64,000 nt of DNA from Lateolabrax maculatus (lineage: Eukaryota > Chordata > Actinopteri > Acropomatiformes > Lateolabracidae), in contig CM062213.1 in assembly GCA_031216445.1 (NCBI GenBank), forward strand, positions 3,362,001 through 3,426,000, in the 5' to 3' direction. The position numbers and the translations under genes were made by a program. This document shows, one piece after another, positions 19,301-33,439 of this stretch. The stretch's first letter is position 1, and each line of letters opens with the position of its first letter. The notes under the pieces were generated by a model. It searched no databases, was not told the origin of the DNA, and saw only the letters and a program-made list of their open reading frames with translations.

Positions 19301-22049
19301 TGACTTCCTGTTTTCCTTCAAAGAACTTCTCCACCTCCTGCTGAGCAGACAACCAGCTATATACTGGGTTAAGTGCAATTGGGGCTCACAACAACCCCAA
19401 ACTTAGTGTCTTTATTCAAGGAACAGATCCTGGGCAATTTCAAAGCCATGTTTTGCTAAATTAGACTTGTGTACTGGGGCCTCTTAGACTTCAGTCATGA
19501 ATACAATTAAATAATAGTTAAAACAAAAATGAACAAATTAGAAATATCTTACAATAGAGATTATAGTATACATGACATTTGGATCAAACAGGGTGTTGCT
19601 TTGGAAGAGAGGGAAAACATCACGAGTTTTAATGTGATTGCAAAACTAAAAAGTTTTTGGCCAGCCTGAAAGATAGAAATCCTTTTACACCAACACAGTC
19701 CTGATGTGAAGCCCCGTGACCTAAACAGACTGTAGTAATGTGATCTACAGCTAAGCTCTCTGTCCAAGCTATAGGATGGGCTGCCTTTATAACTGATCTG
19801 ATAATGGTATAACAGGCTGAGGGACGTGTGGTCTATTACAACCAACCTGTTGTAATTTTGTGCTAAATTAAATATTGTCCATGAGACATTAACGAGGAAC
19901 GCCTTTAACTAAGCTCATTAACAACCGAATTAAACCTGTGCCACTAAATGAATCCAAATAAATCACAACTGTTTTCACAATGGATTTATGAGTCCGTAGC
20001 GTACTGCGTAATGTCTGACCATAGGTTAGTACTGTAGGTAGCAAAGTTGTCATGACTCAGCTCTAAGGCCAAGACAAAGAGAGAGAAACAAACACGTTTT
20101 TTATGAGATGTCAGATAATCACATGGTAGCAGCTTAAGTTAGAGCAGACAAACGTGGCGTTAAATCTGTTCTTTACATCTTTGCCCTTGTGTTTTCAAAG
20201 AAGCAAAAAAACAAAAAAAGCTGTGATTGGACAATCAATGATGAGGGGAGGGGTCATTAGCTTTTTGTCTTCACTTCAGTGAGCCCTCTAATGGTGAGAT
20301 ATGTGACACATATGAATGCACCAAAAGTACTGAGTCCATCTGGCCCTCAGGAAGGCAAAAAGGACAAGGAAGCAACTTAAGTCGAAATCAAATGGCCATT
20401 CCAAACCAAGAAAGAGAGGTGTTGCCATCACAGCAAACCTTTATCCGTGTGAGTGGATGACAGCATGAACATAAATAAAGTGCTCTGAAAAGTGTGGGCG
20501 CTGAGCCAGCAATGTTATAAAAATGATATGTTATTTATGGTTTTATTTTTTATATAAAAAAAAAGGACAATACACTAGAAATTGGGGGGTTGCACGCACC
20601 CTTCTTTGCACTTTTTTTTTCTCTAAAAGTGTCTGACACCAGTGAACTTTCAACGCTGGAACCAATCATTTTCTACCCTTACTAGACTGCAGGAAGAACA
20701 AGGGCACCATGGACGACATTATTGCTCTTGCTTCATATAATTAAGAACCAAATTTCACTTTGTTTTGCAGCCATCTATCATCTTGACATTTTGGGGATTC
20801 CCCCTTAATTTTGAGGCAAGATAACTTCCAGAAGCAAACATTTTTCGTGGAGTTGAATGCACCCTTGTTGTTGGTGAATATCGCTTAATAGCTGTTTTCC
20901 TGCCAACATTACACATGATTTTAATGAAACATGGGCTAGTGGGACTAAACTGGAGCCAGAGGGTTTGACGGCAAGACGAAGAGTTCTGCCACACAATGAG
21001 ATTTGGGGATGGGGATGAGGAGGACATATGTCAGGCATGTGTGTACAAGTGTGAATTTAAAAAAAAAGTGAAGCTAAATTGTTCAGCGAAAGCTTTCATT
21101 TTGGTGCAGAGGCAGCTGTGAAATTCCAGCAAGGCTTAAAAACCAGACAGGAAAACACAGACTATGTCCCTTTCTTTGTCTGTAGTGTGTCTGGTGGTGG
21201 AGCAAGATGTTTCTGTCTCTAATGTGAAGGCCTATTCAAACTATGTCTGAGTTATGAATTTGCACCAAAATAAAACAAATACAAAGCCCAATTTGTTTCA
21301 TTTTTGCCTAACTAAATTCATTCACTTAGATAAGTCTTTAAAATGAAAAGCCTCAACAAGCGTGACTGATCTAGAGTTAATATTAAAGTCACACAAGGAG
21401 GAGCTCACAGTGGAATAAAGCGCACCTTTCAAAACCAAGGTAATGATGCAAATGTGAGAGAAGAGGACGGGGAGGTGGAGCTGGGAAAGCAGACAGAAAC
21501 ACACCCTCGCAGAAGCTTACTGGAGTCTGTGAAGCATTTCAGAAAAACATCATTAAGAAGTTTTGGAGGAATCCAACTTGACGGTTCAATTTGATTAACC
21601 AATCAAGGCCTAAAATATGTGAAAAACACAGTGTAAAGCCAGCTGTTTTCTATACATTCAAACCGTTTACAAATCTAATAATTTTATGTCAGAGACAAAC
21701 ATTGCAGATGAGAAGGAAAAAAAAAAGTGGGGTGAATTATCAATAAATTAAACACTGCTTAGCCCATCTGCGACTCATTTGCACTGACTGCAAAACAACA
21801 TTTACTGTTGACGTAAATTATATTAGAAATGTTCTCCTAAAACAAATTCACAAGGGCGCTTAAAAAACAGTAGATGTACGACAACACAAAACAGCTACTT
21901 GTCCTAGTGAATTCTTCCTCAAACTTGTAGTGTGCGTGATGCCCGTAGATGAATATGGCGAGGCAGAGTAGGTAGTTCAAAGCAGAGAGAAACTGCCTTC
22001 ACAGGATTGCTTTTTCTCTGAGAAGAAACATCCCCCACCCGCGCACACA

Positions 22050-22071
22050 CACAACACAACACAACACAACA
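22050..22071. repeat. (ACAAC)n pentanucleotide repeat
   Basis: Four units between CA dinucleotide stretches, in NCOA3 intron 1. Confidence 0.8.
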
Positions 22072-22181
22072 CACACAGCTCAGTGGTGTGTGTGCATCTC
22101 CCCATTTTTCTCACACAAACTGCAACGTGTAGAAAAACCAGAGAAAATAAATGAAGGTGGAAACAAAGAGATGGCAGATTC

Positions 22182-22212
<31 letters not shown>

Positions 22213-25200
22213 ACACATGCATCTCCTGCAACTATCCATCATTGATACGGACAAAGAACAGAAAGGAACAGGATCGGACCCACGCGGCCACGGATTCGAC
22301 CAGATACCTTTTCGCACAGCGCCACTGTTAACGCCGCGTCTCCAACAACCCCTTTCATTTTCTATAAGCTTGACATGTTTGGTGTTTATGGCGAGGTGAT
22401 AAGAGTGAGGACACAACATCGTCCAGAGGAGACTGCGGCGACCAAACAAAACGCAGGTGGTTTGTGATCACACAAGGCTAATATTATGGAAATGAGTTCA
22501 TTAATCAATGGCTAAACAGCCTTTTATCTGGAGAGCCAGAGCGCCGGGGCCTGATCAGCCTCCATGCTGCCCTGTCTGATAACACACACATCTTCACTAG
22601 CAACTGATGCAGATGCAGTGAGAGGGGAATCTCACGCAGCTTCAGATAATTCAATGTGAAGACATTGTCAACTATTGTTATCACTTTTGTCAATATTGTT
22701 TAAATGACCTTAGGTTGGTATATAAAAAAGAAAAGACTGTGCTTGGTTTTAACTTTGCTTTGCAAAAGCAGCGTGTGTGTTTGTGTACACGTTTCAACAG
22801 AGCCACTCAGTAAAAAAGCAGATATTCATTTTCAGACCGCAGCGCAGCTCTGACGATTTTTTCTCTCTTCCCTCCCTCCCTCTTGCTCTTGTGTCTTTCT
22901 CTCCTCCCTCTCTGTGCTCCCTCCCTCCCCCCTCTCGTCCTCCTCCTCCTCCTCCTCCTCTCCCCACCGTCCCTGTTGGATTGGTGGAGTAAACACAGGA
23001 AGAGAGCGGGCTCTGTTCCACCACGCCAGAGCTGGGGCTGGGCGTTCCTGCAGAGCTCCTGCACCGGGGTCAAAAGTTTACTGTGGTTTTCATTTCACCT
23101 TTCCTCAGCCAATCACAGCGCCACACTGCAGCGTCTGAACTCTGACCCCTGCAAAGAATTCCACTCAAAAGATGGTCTGACGCCAGTTTCACAACTGCAC
23201 CCCCTCCCGTCTCCCATTTTTCCTCTTACTACTCCTTTTCCTTTCTTTCAACTGGCCGGTTTCATGTGTTGACAGAGCCTAGGTGAAAAAGATTCCAGAA
23301 ATGAGGTACGAGGGGTAACGGCGAGCAGGAGCAGAAGTGGGGTTTCTAATCCCCACAGCCATGCTTTGTTAGAAAACTATCACTGTCTGCTTTCTTTTAT
23401 CTACCAGAGTGATGAACAGCTGACCACGGCAAAATAACAAACAAATTTACGCCATTTACCTAAAAATCTGAGAAGCACGAGGATCGTTTTACACTCTCAC
23501 ACACAAGTAAAGACCTTTTTAGTTTGCTTTGCTTTAATCCTGGTGCAATAAAAACCCTCAGAATTATGGATTATAAAAAGTGATGCACATGATAAAGTCT
23601 ACTACTCTCCTCTTTAACTTTTTTCTTTATGTTCCTTAGCGTGCGATGCTTTACAGAGCCTGCCACACATTCTTCCCACCACATGCCGCTCAGTTTCAGG
23701 TTAACACTATTAAAAGTGTGTTTAAATGACTTATGAGGACAGGCGGGATACCGGGGGTCACAAGGACCAAGTGTTGAAAGACAGACAGAGGGGGCAAATG
23801 CGGGGAAAAGGAACGAGAAGCTATGCCGGGCTTGTTTCACAAAACTCAGGAATCTGTTTAGGAATCAAATCAGAGTTGGTCATTCTGACTGGACTCACAC
23901 AGACACACACACAACACAACACACACAACACACACACAGTCATAATCCAACTCTGGGTTTGTTTTTGTCTTGGTGACACTGCACTCTGTTCCCATCTGCT
24001 GAGTGATTAAGCCTACACTGCTAATCAAGTCCCTCTCACTGTAAGGGAGCGGGGCAAAGGACGACACACACTGATCGAGCTGACACACGTCGGCCTCTGT
24101 TTCAAACTGCCTGCTTGGTTTTTCACCCACGCGAAAAACAAAAAAGAAAGGAAAAAAGTTTGGGGTCAATGTTCCTGCAGACGTGCACACACTGCTCCGG
24201 ATAAAATCAAATTTGATGGGGTTTAGAAAACTGTCAAACCAAAAGAATGACCAAAAGAAAATACACTGTAGTCCTTTCATTTTGTTATTTTGGGTTTGGA
24301 TTTTGGGGCCACAGATGGCTCCAGTGTGGAGGCTTTTCAAATGTATTGAATCTACTCAATCCTAGTAACTACATCTCTTGTATAGTTTTATTTAAGCTTA
24401 GTTTATTTGTCGTAAAGCAGCTACTTGCAAACATGTATTTACGTTTTATGTTTTTCACGGAAGTCCAAAAGGTTAACTGCTTTTAGAACATGTCCCTCTT
24501 GTTTTACTAAATCATTGAAGAGCAGCAGTAAGAGCAACATAAAGTATTAATATTGATAAGCTTCAGTGGTAACGATACCCATTACTACCCGAATGAAAAA
24601 CTCCTGCCTCACTGTTCTTGGGCTTTAAAAGATATAGCCAACATTTCTATTGGTTAGTTTCCTAAAGCCTTGAGAGTCTTTGATCATAATCATTACTGTG
24701 CATCTATACAGCAGATCACGTATGCTTTGGTGAGTAAAACATATGGCTGAACAATGAAATGACTGATGATTAATTATTTTCTGCAGTGTTGAGATGATCA
24801 CCATTATTCTTCCAATTCAGGGTTAAAAAAAAAAAAAAAAAAAAAAAAAACACGATGAATTGTGCACCATTCATAAAACAGAACTGGAAAACAAGAAGGA
24901 AAAAAAAATACTGGAAGAATCTTGAACCTGCTTTTGTTTGACAATCGAAACCTAAACTCATTTGGATCGACATCCTTATTCACAACACAAAACCTGCATT
25001 TACCAAGGTCTAAATTCTTAAAACGGTCTGCTCAGTGTGAACTGTTGTCAAGCAAGCTCATGTGTGAAGTTCACCCCGATGATGGATTCTTACCTTTGGT
25101 TGTGTACTGGCTTTAGTACGAAATTTGCATGGGAGATGACTATGTCCTGATTATCTGCGAGGAAAATCATAAAGTTTGTAGGCTGGACTGCTCAACTAGT

Positions 25201-28200
25201 ACTGACAACTACACATCCAAACGCCACCATACTTGAAATGAAACATGCATTATGACTGGAACTATTGCTCTCTTACATTTAATGTAGATAAGGAACTGAT
25301 TGCAAAAGATATATTTTACCGGATTAAATTGTCTGTTGTTTTGCTATGAATTTCACATCTAAAGTAGTAGGCATAAGGACTCTTCTATTTAATTTAATTT
25401 AATTTGTTTAATTTTAAACACTGTGGTGTGTATTGAACTGTGAACCTTGTATCCTGTACTGACTGTCTTGTGACACTACTATAGTGATTACTATATTTGC
25501 ATGGCTATCAAAGATAATTTATTGAAGCTTCCAAAACTATGTGGGCTGACTTCATCCACGTTGCTCCAATACACACTTATTCTGATCTGCCCCACTGACA
25601 GTGTTTTTGGCCCCCGCAACTGTCAAAACGCTGCCATCTCTACTAAAAGCCAAACTCATAAATTTCTCTAAATAATGTTTAACTTTCATCCAATTTCTTG
25701 GAGTGGCCACATGCAAAAGAGTAGTAGAGACTGTTATGGTGGCGCTAATTGAATGGGAACCTTTACTTTTCCTAATTTAGTCACACCGCAGTCATATACA
25801 ATCACTTGTTCCAGGTTGGCAATAGCAATCAGATGAGCATATATGACCACCACAAGAAAAAAGCCGAATGGAAAGAAAGGATGATCACTTGCCAAACGTA
25901 GAACCACCTCCATATTAAGACTGGATGGGACTAATGGCCAACTTTTGTTGAGTGTTGTTTGGTATCTACACTACTGCATCAGTGCAACGCTTGATGTGAT
26001 GTGGCAATGTCAGGAGGCTAGTGTTGGCTTGGATATTGTGGGGACAACGGTAAGCTCCAGAGCAGCAACATTTTGATTGGAGTGTTGCCTTAACAACAAG
26101 CCACATGCACAGGGGTGACGTCAGCAGGCAAAGCAGTAATGGTGGAAGAACATTTTCCATTTTATCCAGAAAGGAGAGGAAAAAAACCCCAGTCCAATTA
26201 AGGAATGAGGGTTGTTGAAAAAAGGTATAATAATAAATTATCTGACACATGCCTTGCCAGTGTTGACATGCTATAGTAAGTCTGGAGCCTTTAACGATGG
26301 CGTGGAAGTCTGTCATTCACAACTTGACTTTTCTTTGAACTCAAGGCTGCAATAAAGTAGAGTGGAAAATCTAAATGCCGTCTAGCACAGTATTGTGAGC
26401 AAATGTCTGCACACTCACTGCAACTTGCGGTGAAGATTTCTTTTAATTAAAAAGGAGCTCTTAAATTGCAGGTGAACTGTGGGATGTGGGAGTACCCTTA
26501 AAGTCCCTGTTTGCATGTCTCACATACGTGCACATATCCATTTACAACTGCAAGGCCATGCCCGCCACAGCTGCCTCTCAATCCAGACACAGAGCCGGGA
26601 ACCCCACCCCACTGCCACATAAGTCCAACATCACACTGTTTCATCTTGGAGATGTGCAGAGAGAGGAAAAGGAACACAATGTAAACACGGGAAATAAACG
26701 CAACCAACCATTTGACACTGTTGAATTACAGGGGATGGAGTATTGAGGACAGTAAATGTACGCTTTGTGCAAATCTGGGACGGAGAACTTTGCAGTGGTC
26801 GAGGCCAAAGTCCCTTGTTGTTTTTGTTGCAAACTAACTATTTTTCCAGTGCGTACACACCTTTTTCAATTCTTGTGTACTTGACGGAGGCAGCGTATAC
26901 ATGGGACAGGAAAACTGGAGACAGGGGGAAGATGGAGAGTGTCCTTCTAGTAGTTGAGTTCATCCAGCAGTGACATTGTGTCTTTTCTCTTCCCCTCTTT
27001 ACCAGCCTCTCTTTCTCCTTCTCTTTACACTGAATAACAGACAGAAAGAGCATCTGGTAACAGTTATCTCACAAACCAAACTTTTTTTCACCCGTGCTGT
27101 CTCTCCCCCAAAGCATTTTTTTTTTTTTATAAAAGGGGGCCCTAAACAAAACACAAACAAGGTCTTGCTAACATTTTACAATGGTAACAAAACTAGGCCA
27201 GCGAGCTACCCTCCCACTGGCTTGTTCAGGTGAACCCGTTTTACGAGCATTCTTCAGCTGGGGGAGCGAAAGTTAAAGGGGGAGTTGAAGTTAAAGAGGA
27301 AGGGCAAGGAGGGGAGGGGGGGACAAAGCTCTTGGCACCCCCTCCCCTAATAAACTCTTGCCTTCGTCCAATCAACGAGGACTACAGAGAGCGAACTGTT
27401 CCAAATCCTTGCTGGTTATAAAGTGGAATTGGGTGCAATGATTGCTTCAGGCTGCCCGTTTGGCTTGTAGAAGTGTGCATGGCTCACATATGGCTCGGCT
27501 AGCCTAACACTTGGGTATTACCTCAGAGTTGAAGAAGAGGGGACCGAGGGGATGAATGAGATGTGACTTCAAATAGAGTCAGAGTGAAAACTGCACCGCT
27601 TGACTTAGGACTCGGCAGGATGGCTGTCTGGCTTCCTCTGAATAGTGAATAAAAATCTGGTTTCGGCAGCTCTCGTCTCATACTCTCACCCTTACTTGTT
27701 TGGGCGAAGTAGCTGTAAATATTTTAGCAGTGGAAACACGACTGTCTTGTTGAGCAGAGTTTTCTATATTTAGCTCTACAGAGGTAGGCAGGAAAAGCAA
27801 ACCTACCTGTTGAGTACCACCACACCAATGCACCAGTGTGTGGTATGTGCACACACAAATACAGATCACTGTCACTGCATGAGTGACCTTGAGATGCGGG
27901 GACTAAACAGGATGTTTTACACAGCTTGAGCTGGCCACAGGAAACTTGTGTATTCTTAAAACTTGGTTGTAAAACGGCTTCCAATAACAAGTAGAGAGTA
28001 GAGTTTCAGAGAATCCTGTATACTATAACTTTACTTGGACACAGGCCAAGGTAAATCCCATTAACATTAAAGAAGAAATTAATACTGGAACATTTTATAG
28101 CGTACTCTTTCTCCGAATGACAAGTATTAGTCAGTCAGAGGCAGCAACTCTGGTGTTCTCCTTGACTAACTCTGCACTACCTGTACTGCTGCCTAACAAA

Positions 28201-30616
28201 AAAAGGGTACAAAGACCAAGGAGTCATATTTCAATTAGGGGAAACAATCAGGCTTTCCTTTCAGAGTCCTCTCAGAGCCACTGCTCACCCACACAGCTAT
28301 TAATCTTAAATTGAACACATACCATATGATCGTCTAGGACTTATTTGAAACGAAACTTATTATCTGTGTCTCTCTTATGGCAAACACAGTGACGAAACAC
28401 TAAAAGAATGCCATCTATTCAGACATCAACAATGCAAAAATGCAGCTTGACAAAGACAGATTAGAGGTTCTCTACTTATTTTTCCTCTTTTTCTCTGATA
28501 CCAACAAAAATTTAGAAGTCAGTGCCACCATATAGCAGAAATATTTACCCAAAACTCTTAAAAAGGAGATCATGTAGCATAAAGTAGTAGTAAAGTAGTA
28601 TAAAGTAGCATAAAATCAAATTGATGTCGTGGTGTTTTTAATTATTTAAAAAATTAAATTTTGAACTCCAGTCCACATTTATAAGAACTTTATTGAGAAA
28701 CTGGATTTTGTAAGTGCAATTTGAACCTACTGTCCTTCCATATACATCCACAGCTACACATATGTATGTGTTAATAATAACAATACAGTGGGCTGGAGGT
28801 AGTGCTCAAAAGGAGAGCCCGAATCAATATATGATCATCAAAATCAACTACAGCCAAGCATTACCCAACCTTACTGAGCAGCTGCAGATGTCACTGAATA
28901 CACTGGAACAGCCAAATCCAGCTTATTTTTATGTGCAAGACCTGCTTCCCATATTTATCAGTTTACCAAGTCTGTTTGGTATCTCACAGAAAATGTATTT
29001 TGCATTTATATTGTATTGTTGAGAGGATGCTAAAACATTCAACATCCAAACTAACCTCTGTGAGTATTAACTAAATGTCAGCAACGCCACTAAATTATGC
29101 TCATTCGATTATCAATCAGGCGATCTGATGTAACCACAGAATCTGCCACCACACAGAGACTTCTCCCAGTCCCATGAGAAAAAGTGATAAGTTAATGAAT
29201 TATTGAGAGCACAGGGCCCGGCAGACAAAGAGCGAAAGCCATGCATCCCAGTCACTTCTTCACCCCATCTGCAGTCAAAGAATCCCCCCAAAGATTGATT
29301 CATTGTTAACGCAGCCTGACACCCTGTGTGAGGGAGAAAGAAAGTGGTAGATAAAGGGACAGAGAATGGGGGACAGGGGGCTCCATTTGCCAAGAATATG
29401 AGCAGAAGCCGTTCATTGGACAGGTTCCCACAGTGGTCATTCTGCCACTTACAAAAATACCACATACGCGTTGAGTAATGACATTCCACCAGACTCAAAA
29501 TAAAGACAAGTTATCTCATCTGACGGCTGAAGACGACCAGCAGCACCATTCTCCACTTGTTCATTCCCAGCTACACGCCACTTAAATGTCCACATTATTG
29601 AGATATCGCGGCAAAATGAAATCACAAGCCGAAAGGATAGACCATGCTGCAGATTCCTAGACGTGATTTCAGAAACTCTCACGTGGAAATAAGCACAGAG
29701 CTGTAAATACCTGCAAGTATTGGCAGGGATGGCCCCAGGCGAAGAGAGCAACAGCACACCTAGATCGCAACCGTTTCAGTGGAATGACTCACCTGACTAT
29801 CTTACACATGAGCACGCTCTCCAAGAATGGCCTCTTGCCACCTCCAAAAACTGAGAGCTCAGCACACACCTTGATGAGGGGGGGAGCACACCTGAACCCC
29901 GAGAGTGTTGTTCATCCTCCCCCTGCACTGAAACACATCCATCTCCCTCTGCAACTCTGTAGGTCTGTCTCACACACACACATGCACGTGCACCTAAATA
30001 TGATTCAACAGCGGCAAAAACCAACGTTGATCATAGTGTGATGGGCCATTATACCCACCATTGCAATCACGGATACGTAATTTCACAACAGCCCTGCAAA
30101 TAAATAACAGATGCTGTAGAGCAGGCACAACTGCAGCCAGTCAGCTCAAGTTAGGCTGTCAGCAGTGATGGTGGTTAATCATGATCAAATTCAACAACAG
30201 CATTTTCAGCAAAGTGTCAAGTTGTGTTTTTTTTTTTCTATCTAATTACATATAACTCAACATCAGCTGATTGAGCAGATGCTGTGTGTCACATTAAAAA
30301 GGCAAGAAAACTACTACACAAACAACATGTAGATGCACTACACTGCGTTAAAAGTGTGTTTAAAGACGCAGGACAACCGTAACAAACGAGCAATAAACAA
30401 TTTACCCCCGTACACAAGACAACTACTGTGCTGTAACTAACATTAGCTGCGAGCACAGACGGGGAGACACACATCAGCACCGAAACTGCACAGCAAGTGA
30501 GCTTTAAAAAAATAAAATAAAACCTTTTTTAAAAAAAAAAAAAAAAAAACAGTGACTGAAAGCTACTCTCACGCACATTGAACACAAGTGCAGAAAGTTA
30601 AGGGGTATAAACTCAC

Positions 30617-31210
30617 AGCGGCAGCGCTGTGTGCGGAGCCGCGGGGCTGCAGCAGCCGGCGGACCGGAGAGCCTGCGCCTCGTAAACTTTGAAGCTAGCG
30701 GATAATGGAAACGGCGACCGGGACACTATCGATCCGGGCGCGAGCTCCACGGCCGGGCTACGGGCAGTTTCGGAGGCCGATGTGATGAAAACTAACAGTC
30801 CGCGACACGTAAAGACCGACAGCGGCGAGGTGGTTCATTGTATCACGGTAGCTTAAAGAAGAGAAGAAAAAAAAAAACCCCAGCCTGCTCGGAAGCGGAG
30901 CGACACCAACTGCCGCTGTGACAAGATTTGCGCCTTCAAAACACACGCAAGCATTAAGTTAAAAACTTGGGTTTAGCGGAAACGTGAACCAAATGCGGGG
31001 AACTCACCGGCTTCGACGCTTTCATTGAGTGGAGCAGTTTCTTTTTTTTTTTTTTCTTTACGCCTCTACAAACTCTCCGCCATCTTCGGCAGGACCGTGT
31101 TTGTTTAAATGCGAAACACTCCCAGAGCGGAGGGAGCCAGCTTGTAGCAGAGCGAGAAGCGGGCGGTTCTGGGTAATGTAGTCGCGCCGCCGTGTGGGGA
31201 CGCATCGAAC
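30617..31210 (-). promoter_or_regulatory. ncoa3: NCOA3 promoter region and alternative first exons
   Basis: CpG-rich island between AT-rich flanks. Two strong minus-strand donors (gtgagt) lie at 31007 and 30616, giving possible non-coding first exons ending at 31008 and 30617. Exon 31008 carries GAAGATGGCGGA, close to the TISU/YY1 element (SAASATGGCGGC), with its ATG at 31083-31081. The transcription start cannot be fixed from sequence alone; no TATA box is obvious, as is usual for CpG promoters. Confidence 0.65.
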
Positions 31211-33290
31211 TGCTGGACTACGTTCCGCGGGGGAACTACACGTACACCCATACCCGTAGGTGCTATGAGCAGCAGTCACTGATATTATTAGGGGAGAGAT
31301 TTAAAAATGTATTTATAGGCTGGCAGAAAAGCAGCCTTATGCAAATGACTTATCATACCCACAGAGTGTTACATTATTACTGTTATTCACTATTACAATT
31401 ATAAAAAATATTTGTTATCAAAATGTGAAGAATTATAGATTTTTATAAATATTCATTCATGGGCAATTGAAACTTATTACAGGGAAACATGTAACTTATT
31501 GTATGAGGTTCTAACGAAGCACTGGACTTTTTTCCAATGCTGTTTCTCTGAGACTAGATGATATATATAATATGACCTGAATTAAGCAAGAATAAATATA
31601 ATTGCAAATATTAATTCACAATCATGATTTATGGTCTCTACCGCTGCATCACATTTGGCCTTTAATGCCTTGTATTTATGTCAGTCATAAAGTGACTGCC
31701 AACATGTGCAGCCTAATTCTTCACAGATTCTGGGTCCAGTGTCAGCTCAGCGAGGTGGAGTGAGCGTGGAGCTGCAGACGATGGAAGAAAAAGTCCCCCT
31801 GATGATCTCTCAGGTAAACACTAGTTTTTAATTTATACTACATGGGAGAGAGTGAGGGCCAAAGATGGAGGGAGAGCAGCGGGACAGGGGAGGAGAAGAG
31901 AGTAAAGAAGAGAAGAGGCTGCTTTAAACAAAAAAAGTAATTAGCTCCTAACTTGCTCTTTCCTGTCTGAACATAATTTTCTGTGCAATCAGCATCAAAA
32001 CTTTGAGGTGGAATAAATTAAAGGGTGTGTATGCAGGACGGAAATATCCACACAACTTATTTAAAGCATAGCGGCACTGAAGTTCATTACCACTGTCAAA
32101 GCATTTTATGTTATGTGACCAGTTCACAAAATGCACTCAGACTTAGCTATTGTTGACAAGACAAACAGTACTCCCTGACGTGTTACACAACTAGTAAACA
32201 TTGATAATAAGTAATTCATACAATTATTCAGAATTTTGATGCAAAACATGATTACACATAGATCAATCCAGATCTCTGCAGATCGTCTGCTATTGTTAGA
32301 GGGTTCTTAATGGTTCATGACATGATGAAAAGTAAAGTAAAAAGCCTTGTGCTTTTTTCTGTTGTGTGTGTTTTTGGTCTGTTTGTATGTCTGTATGAGT
32401 GACAGAGCCTCAATTACATTCCATGGAGACCCAAAGAGGGGCCCAGTGGCCCTCTGTTTGTGCCCCTTCCCCCACAAAACATGGCAAACTGACCTCCCCC
32501 CTCAGTGAGTGTGAGACACTTTATCCCAACCCCCCTCCCTACTCGGCCTCTCTACTTTGAAAGGACAGGAGATAACAGTTTGAAAGGACAGGAGATAGCC
32601 CCATAATCATTAATGTATTAAGATTGGTTTACCTGCAAACAGCTAACAGCATGCCATTCTCTGCTCCACACTCATCCCCATCCCCCAACTTCTCCACACT
32701 ATGCAGATGCAATAAAGCACAAAACACATGTCCAGATAATTTAACCACCAGCACTGAATACATTACATGATACTGAGTATCTAAAATGTTCAGTAAAACA
32801 TACTGATTGTCATATCGTTGCTAGTGTATTTTAATTCATTTATTTATTATATATATATAGTGCAGGAATAATAAATAGATCTGATCCATGGCATGTAATA
32901 TATATTTTGCAACTGGGAAAAGGAAAAACTATTTGACATTTCTCTTAAAAAGCCCTAAATGGCTAAATTAAAATAATCTGTTTTTATAACCGTTGGAGAT
33001 TATTACATCAGAAACCACAAGTCAGTAAGGCCCATGTCTAATTATTATTTATACCCAAGTGTCAGTGGTTCCTTGTGATTGATCACAAAAAGTATGGAGC
33101 AGTGGATTAAAAAACTTTAGATTCTGCCTTATATAACTTTCAGCACACACACTTTAATCCTTTTTGGGTTAAATGGCAGTTCAGATAAATAATGATGCTG
33201 GTGAATGAGAATACAGCACAGCACAGTCGCCAGGGATGTTTAAATCCAGAGGTAAAAACACGAAAGAGGGTCTGCTAAACCCACGTCCCC
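31211..33290. other. Intergenic interval between divergent NCOA3 and ZMYND8
   Basis: AT-rich, without a convincing coding exon. A segment at about 31727-31814 has an acceptor-like start, an ATG at 31781 with 11 open codons and a gtaaac donor. Its phase does not join the known ZMYND8 coding exon, so it is not annotated as coding. The remainder shows only short low-complexity stretches. Confidence 0.5.
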
Positions 33291-33439
33291 GTGTATTATA
33301 TCCCAGGCCTTGAATCCAAGGCAGACCTGGCGGCTGCTCCAGGACCGTCAGACTGAAAGCCTGGCTCGGGCGCCATCTTGGGGCCTGCAGGCCTCGTTAC
33401 CAGCCGGTGAAGCCCGGACACCAAACGGTTCAGACCAAG
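33291..33439 (+). promoter_or_regulatory. zmynd8: Possible distal ZMYND8 promoter / non-coding first exon
   Basis: A local GC-rich patch in AT-rich surroundings. It contains CGCCATCTTGG (YY1-type core, 33371-33381) and ends ACCAAG before a gtgaca donor at 33440. The pattern fits a TATA-less first exon on the plus strand, which could splice to 41270. There is no homology proof. Confidence 0.4.

Larger units (their letters stand above)
14708..30616 (-). other. ncoa3: NCOA3 first intron (about 16 kb)
   Basis: Non-coding as far as I can tell. It holds microsatellites at 15921-15975 and 16346-16392, a GGTACA-rich repeat element around 15727-16222, a G-quadruplex-capable purine tract at 16840-16866, an ACAAC repeat near 22050, a long pyrimidine tract followed by CCAAT-containing GC-richer sequence (22859-23140), and poly(A) runs near 24825 and 30530. 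No conserved peptide was recognised on either strand. Confidence 0.6.

Noticed and set aside
31727..31814. Possible extra ZMYND8 first exon with ATG at 31781 and a gtaaac donor
   Set aside because: It ends in phase 0 while exon 41270 needs two preceding bases, so the upstream frame would not continue, and there is no homology support.
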